Part shown: positions 13,395-16,356 of the stretch, piece after piece
How positions within the stretch are numbered: position 1 is the first letter of the stretch
Layout: every line of letters starts with the position of its first letter
Assembly (NCBI GenBank): GCA_040289295.1
Contig: PSLA01000035.1
Span: 1-16,356, forward strand
Direction of reading: 5' to 3'
Length of the DNA: 16,356 nucleotides
Origin: J051 sp040289295
Lineage (GTDB): Bacteria > Armatimonadota > Fimbriimonadia > Fimbriimonadales > ATM1
Position numbers and translations under genes: made by a program
The notes under the pieces: generated by a model
Told to the model about the DNA's origin: nothing
Seen by the model: only the letters and a program-made list of their open reading frames with translations
Database searches by the model: none

Positions 13395-13886
13395 TCAACT
13401 CTTAGCGCGTTTCCACACCCATCCGCCTGCGTCGACGAATAGTTTGCCGTCCTCCGATATGGTCCCTCCGCGAGGTTCCGTCTCGCTTTGCAGGATGGGC
13501 GCGTCCCCACTAATCTCTTTCGCACGAAGCGTAACCTCTCGCCCTGACACGAACCATTCGCCGCTCACCTCGAATTCGCTGTCGCCAACGCGGCCGACAA
13601 GGTCGAACGTTCCGTCCGCATACGCCTCCAACTCCATCGAGGGAACCGCGCGCCCGACCTTTTGCGCCGCTGCGACGAGGTCCTCGCCCGGCTCCAGGCG
13701 CCAGACCCCTATGAAGGTTGCCGCCTCCGTTTGGTTGGCTTCTGGTTGCGCAACGCTTTCATCAGCGGGTCGCTTGGGAGCAAGAATTGGTTCCGCAGCC
13801 TGATTTCGGTTGCAGCCGCACGAAGTTATAAGGCAAGTCGTAATTGCGAGCGATAGCATGGCGCGTGAACGTTGCATTGTCATCAT
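13395..13886 (-). CDS. Small lipoprotein, lipocalin-like domain (hypothetical)
   Basis: 163 residues from ATG 13886, which overlaps the aldolase stop as ATGA; other ATGs at 13907, 13883 and 13877 are possible. The signal MQRSRAMLSLAITTCLITSC carries a lipobox ITS|C23, so the mature protein should be lipid-anchored. After a Pro/Glu/Ala linker (about 26-58) comes a compact beta domain. It contains FIGVWRLEPGEDL, ELEAYADGTFDLVGRVG, GEWFVSGREVTLRAKEISG and a final SEDGKLFVDAGGWVWKR. GxWxL plus GEWxVSGxxVTL is a pattern of small lipocalin-like or META-like domains. No enzymatic residues stand out and the function is unknown. Translational coupling to the aldolase is likely, though the pathway connection is unclear. 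Confidence 0.75.
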   Translation of the reverse strand: MMTMQRSRAMLSLAITTCLITSCGCNRNQAAEPILAPKRPADESVAQPEANQTEAATFIGVWRLEPGEDLVAAAQKVGRAVPSMELEAYADGTFDLVGRVGDSEFEVSGEWFVSGREVTLRAKEISGDAPILQSETEPRGGTISEDGKLFVDAGGWVWKRAKS

Positions 13887-14968
13887 GCAATGGTAACGCC
13901 GTCGCAAAGGTACACGTCTTGGATCGCGTGAAGCAACTCGACCCCCTCCGCCATCGGGCGCTGGAACGCCTTCCTGCCACTGATCAGACCCGACCCACCG
14001 GCGCGCTTATTGATCACAGCCGTGCGCACCGCTTCAGCGAAGTCGTTCGAGCCCGAAGGGCCGCCGCTGTTGATCATGGGCACACGCCCCATGTAGCAGT
14101 TCGCAACCTGATAGCGACAGAGGTCAATTGGGTGGTCCGAGGTCAACTCGCTGTAGATTCTCTTGTCGGTCTTTCCATAGGATGACTCGCCCATGTTCAG
14201 TGCGGTGTAGCCGCCGTTGTTCTCCGGCAGTTTTTGCTTCACGATATCGGCTTCAATGGTAACGCCGAGGTGATTGGCTTGCCCAGTTAGGTCCGCCGCG
14301 ACGTGATAGTCTTTGTCGCGCTTGAAAGCAGGGTTCCGAAGGTAGCACCATAGGATAGTAACCATCCCCAAGTCGTGAGCGGCATGAAACGCCTCGCTCA
14401 CCTCCACGATCTGACGGCTGCTCTCCTCGCTGCCGAAATAGATCGTTGCCCCTACCGCGCAGGCACCCATATCCCACGCCTGCTCCACGCTTGCGAACAT
14501 CACTTGGTCGAACTTGTTGGGATAGGTTAGCAACTCGTTGTGGTTCAGCTTGACAAGGAACGGAATCTTGTGCGCAAACTGACGGCTACAAGCACCTAAG
14601 ACGCCGAGCGTCGAAGCTACCGCGTTGCAGCCGCCCTCGATTGCCAAGCGAATTAGGTTCGCGGGGTCGAAGTAATCAGGATTCTTTGCGAACGATGCGC
14701 CTCCGCTGTGTTCCACCCCCTGGTCAACAGGAAGGATGCTGAAGTATCCTGTTCCTGCTAACCGCCCATGACTGTACAGCCGCTGAAGGCTCGCCAAAAC
14801 CTTGTTGTTCCGATCGGTTGATGCGAAGACGCGGTCCACGAAGTCCCCACAAGGCAAGTGCAGCGAAGACTTCGAAATCGTGGAGCACTCGTGCCCGAGC
14901 AGCGAATCCGCTTCCTCTCCAAGGAGCTCCACTATCTTGTCAAGAGCCGAACCTGACGCGATTGCCAT
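13883..14968 (-). CDS. fbaB: Class I fructose-bisphosphate aldolase (DhnA/FbaB type)
   Basis: 361 residues from ATG 14968. It catalyses reversible cleavage of fructose-1,6-bisphosphate to dihydroxyacetone phosphate and glyceraldehyde-3-phosphate through a Schiff base, without metal. FbaB/DhnA hallmarks are SILPVDQGVEHSGG (77-90), FLVKLNHNELLTYPN (137-151), GATIYFGSEESSRQI (173-187), EADIVKQKLPENNGGY (239-254, with the candidate Schiff-base Lys at 244 or 246), INSGGPSG (299-306) and GGSGLISGRKAFQRP (324-338, phosphate-binding). Length and motifs match the bacterial FbaB branch (about 350 residues), longer than archaeal forms. It is the first gene of a three-gene run, with a candidate -10 hexamer 7 nt upstream. 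Confidence 0.95.
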   Translation of the reverse strand: MAIASGSALDKIVELLGEEADSLLGHECSTISKSSLHLPCGDFVDRVFASTDRNNKVLASLQRLYSHGRLAGTGYFSILPVDQGVEHSGGASFAKNPDYFDPANLIRLAIEGGCNAVASTLGVLGACSRQFAHKIPFLVKLNHNELLTYPNKFDQVMFASVEQAWDMGACAVGATIYFGSEESSRQIVEVSEAFHAAHDLGMVTILWCYLRNPAFKRDKDYHVAADLTGQANHLGVTIEADIVKQKLPENNGGYTALNMGESSYGKTDKRIYSELTSDHPIDLCRYQVANCYMGRVPMINSGGPSGSNDFAEAVRTAVINKRAGGSGLISGRKAFQRPMAEGVELLHAIQDVYLCDGVTIA

Positions 14969-14975
14969 GTTTGTT

Positions 14976-14981
14976 ATTTTA
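14976..14981 (-). promoter_or_regulatory. Putative -10 hexamer for leaderless aldolase transcript
   Basis: On the minus strand TAAAAT is followed by AACAAAC (7 nt) and the ATG at 14968. There is no Shine-Dalgarno. It would drive the aldolase-lipoprotein-SRPBCC run. Confidence 0.52.
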
Positions 14982-15115
14982 CTACAGGCAGCGTCGGCGC
15001 GATGCTTCGGGTATTTTTGCGGTCGAGGGCGTCAACCTGTGTTCGATACGGATGAAGTTCCTTCCCGCCAGCGGAACCTTTCGTATACAGCCGCCGAGCG
15101 TCGGTTAGGTGTAGT

Positions 15116-15889
15116 ATGGTCAGCACATTCGCGGTCTTCGCATTGCTCGCTCCGGTGGGTTCCTCCGCGGTGCCGGAGGCTGTCGACGCCCAAATCCGCA
15201 ACTACTACGAGGATGCGCTATCTGCCGCGCGGGCTGAGCCTCACAAGGCGCTCGCCATGTTGGAGCTCCTGCTGGTCCCGCCGCAGACTTCAATCTACGT
15301 GGACTGGACCGGCGTGCCGCCCGCAGTCAGACCTCAGTTCGAAGTAGGGCTGCGACGAGGGGTCGCCGCCTGGGAGCAGGCACTTGGCGGCGAGTGCCCG
15401 TTCATCCTAAACGGGCAGGGCAACGGGACCGCCTCCATTCGCGTCCAGTTTGTGGACGCTCTCGCCTCTGGGGACCCGCACACCAAAGGCGAACTTCGGA
15501 TAACGCGACGCATCACCTGGGGCAGGTCGGTTCACTTCACCGAGTTCGAAGGGCAGATTCGAGTGATGAAGTGGGCACGCGACGGGCAGTACTTTACCGA
15601 GGACGAGATTACCCACGTCATCGCACACGAGCTGGGTCATGCCCTCGGTCTTGGTGATACCGACCGTTGGGACCGAGTGATGGGCCCAGTCGTCATTGGA
15701 AGGCCCTATGGGAAGATTTCGCCCGAAGAGCTCGCAGCAGTGCAGCAGTTTCGAAACGCATTGGAGGAGGAGCACGCGCGCATATCCGCCCTCGCGGAGC
15801 AGGCGGCGCGCGGGCGCCCAGCGGTGGGCTCCGTCGGAGGCTCCAGCGCGCTGCATGAGATGGGCTGCCCTGGTTGCTCGGACGACTGA
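15116..15889 (+). CDS. Matrixin-like zinc metalloprotease (HExxHxxGxxD)
   Basis: 257 residues from ATG 15116. The N-terminus MVSTFAVFALLAPVGSSA is a short signal-like segment without strongly basic residues, so export is probable but weakly supported. The middle IYVDWTGVPPAVRPQFEVGL (60-79), WEQAL and TASIRVQFVDAL (106-117) follow the matrixin pattern of a substrate-groove strand before the active site. The zinc motif HELGHALGLGD (171-181) has H171, E172, H175 and Asp181 as the third ligand in place of the matrixin His, as in snapalysins. RVMGP at 188-191 is a plausible Met-turn. The C-terminus ends in CPGCSDD, possibly a disulfide or metal site. The role could be extracellular or periplasmic proteolysis; substrate unknown. 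It lies divergent from the aldolase run. Confidence 0.75.
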   Translation: MVSTFAVFALLAPVGSSAVPEAVDAQIRNYYEDALSAARAEPHKALAMLELLLVPPQTSIYVDWTGVPPAVRPQFEVGLRRGVAAWEQALGGECPFILNGQGNGTASIRVQFVDALASGDPHTKGELRITRRITWGRSVHFTEFEGQIRVMKWARDGQYFTEDEITHVIAHELGHALGLGDTDRWDRVMGPVVIGRPYGKISPEELAAVQQFRNALEEEHARISALAEQAARGRPAVGSVGGSSALHEMGCPGCSDD

Positions 15890-15902
15890 GCGGGTCACCG
15901 CT
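15889..15902 (+). terminator. Small hairpin at the metalloprotease stop, weak terminator candidate
   Basis: AGCGG-GTCA-CCGCT begins on the last base of the TGA stop. A second GC-rich stem, GGGC-GCTC-GCCC, follows at 15907-15918. Neither is followed by a T-run, so they are poor Rho-independent terminators and may only be mRNA 3' structure. Confidence 0.25.
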
Positions 15903-15985
15903 TGCGGGGCGCTCGCCCTCGCGGCAGAAGAGCCCCTCGACGCACTTCAGGTGGTTGAACGGCTTCTGCTTCTTCCTCAAGCGTT

Positions 15986-16356
15986 CTAACCTTGCAGCAA
16001 AATGTCACAAATCTCGCCAGGGGTCTTCACAACTGCGGCGCGCCAGCACCCGAACCCGCCGTGGGAGTTGACGGCCTGCGTCCATTCGTCCAGATAGCGG
16101 CGCTTGGCCTTGTCCTGTTCGGTGTCCTGGCCCTTGGTCTCCAGAACCAGCATCTCCCCGTTCGTCAGGCGCACCAGGAAATCGGGCCGGTACTTGCGCA
16201 CCACGCCGCCATGCACGTAGAGCACCTCGAAGCCGATGTGGTCGTTCTTCACCCAGGCGGCCACGGCGTCGCTGTTATCCAGCACAAAAGCATCTGATGC
16301 TTCCCACGTGCTGTCGTAGACGCACACGTTGATGTGTGATTTCCGCGTGCGCTCGC
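15986..16356 (-). CDS. Type III restriction endonuclease-like protein, C-terminus (partial)
   Basis: The frame is open to the right window edge, so the N-terminal part is outside. The visible 123 codons run from ERTRKSHINVCVYDSTWEA to VVKTPGEICDILLQG. They contain a PD-(D/E)xK nuclease core: YRPDFLVRLTNGEMLVLETKG, with D of RPDF, E of LETKG and K of the same motif. This tail occurs in the Res-type DEAD/DEAH helicase-nucleases of type III-like restriction systems, where the C-terminal nuclease cuts DNA after helicase-driven translocation. No methyltransferase is visible. It probably marks the edge of a defence region lying to the right. An internal GTG at 16327 is not taken as the start because family-like sequence continues upstream of it. 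Confidence 0.8.
   Translation of the reverse strand, partial: ERTRKSHINVCVYDSTWEASDAFVLDNSDAVAAWVKNDHIGFEVLYVHGGVVRKYRPDFLVRLTNGEMLVLETKGQDTEQDKAKRRYLDEWTQAVNSHGGFGCWRAAVVKTPGEICDILLQG

Noticed and set aside
15890..15985. Small gene in the gap before the restriction gene
   Set aside because: Short open frames exist on both strands, but none has a ribosome-binding site or recognisable similarity.

Overview
The window looks like a chromosomal segment of a GC-rich diderm (outer-membrane) bacterium. A TolC-type outer-membrane protein, a lipobox lipoprotein, a LolD/MacB-type ABC ATPase and type IV pilin-like genes argue for an outer membrane. A proteasome-type AAA ATPase (ARC/Mpa family) together with RpoN and a DhnA-type class I aldolase is a mix I associate with Armatimonadota and a few other non-actinobacterial phyla. 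The phylum assignment is an inference of moderate confidence. No rRNA, tRNA, CRISPR array or insertion sequence was recognised.

Region 1-1446: a possible gene tail at the left edge, then two minus-strand genes. One is a short type IV pilin/pseudopilin (694-1035). The other is a very unusual ORF (55-585) in which a pilin-like N-terminus runs directly into the C-terminal half of an alpha/beta hydrolase. Upstream of the pilin lies a 411-base intergenic region with a dense cluster of palindromes and direct repeats. It also holds two face-to-face sequences that fit the sigma-54 -24/-12 consensus spacing.

Region 1447-5515 (plus strand): a degenerate DnaA-like AAA+ protein, then a CBS-CBS-GGDEF protein with an unrecognised C-terminal domain, then an ARC/Mpa-family ATPase without a recognisable C-terminal proteasome-docking motif. 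No 20S subunit, Pup/UBact, Dop or PafA gene is visible nearby. This trio is the most plausible candidate here for something undescribed.

Region 5566-9645 (minus strand, read right to left): an M42-family aminopeptidase, a frameshifted and truncated Crp-family remnant, phosphopentomutase (deoB) and sigma-54 (rpoN). Region 9684-12907 (plus): a HIT-family nucleotide phosphorylase/hydrolase overlapping a family 4 uracil-DNA glycosylase, then a TolC-like protein and a LolD/MacB-like ATPase, with no permease in view. Region 12904-14968 (minus): an apparent operon of class I fructose-bisphosphate aldolase, a small lipoprotein and an SRPBCC protein. Region 15116-16356: a matrixin-like metalloprotease with an Asp third zinc ligand, and the C-terminus of a type III restriction endonuclease-like protein running off the right edge.

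A recurring regulatory theme is a TANNNT-like hexamer (one case CANNNT) exactly 7 nt before the start codon of at least four genes (ARC, HIT, M42 peptidase, aldolase). This implies leaderless or near-leaderless mRNAs. Genes reached by read-through (pilin, TolC, LolD, SRPBCC) instead have Shine-Dalgarno-like sequences.
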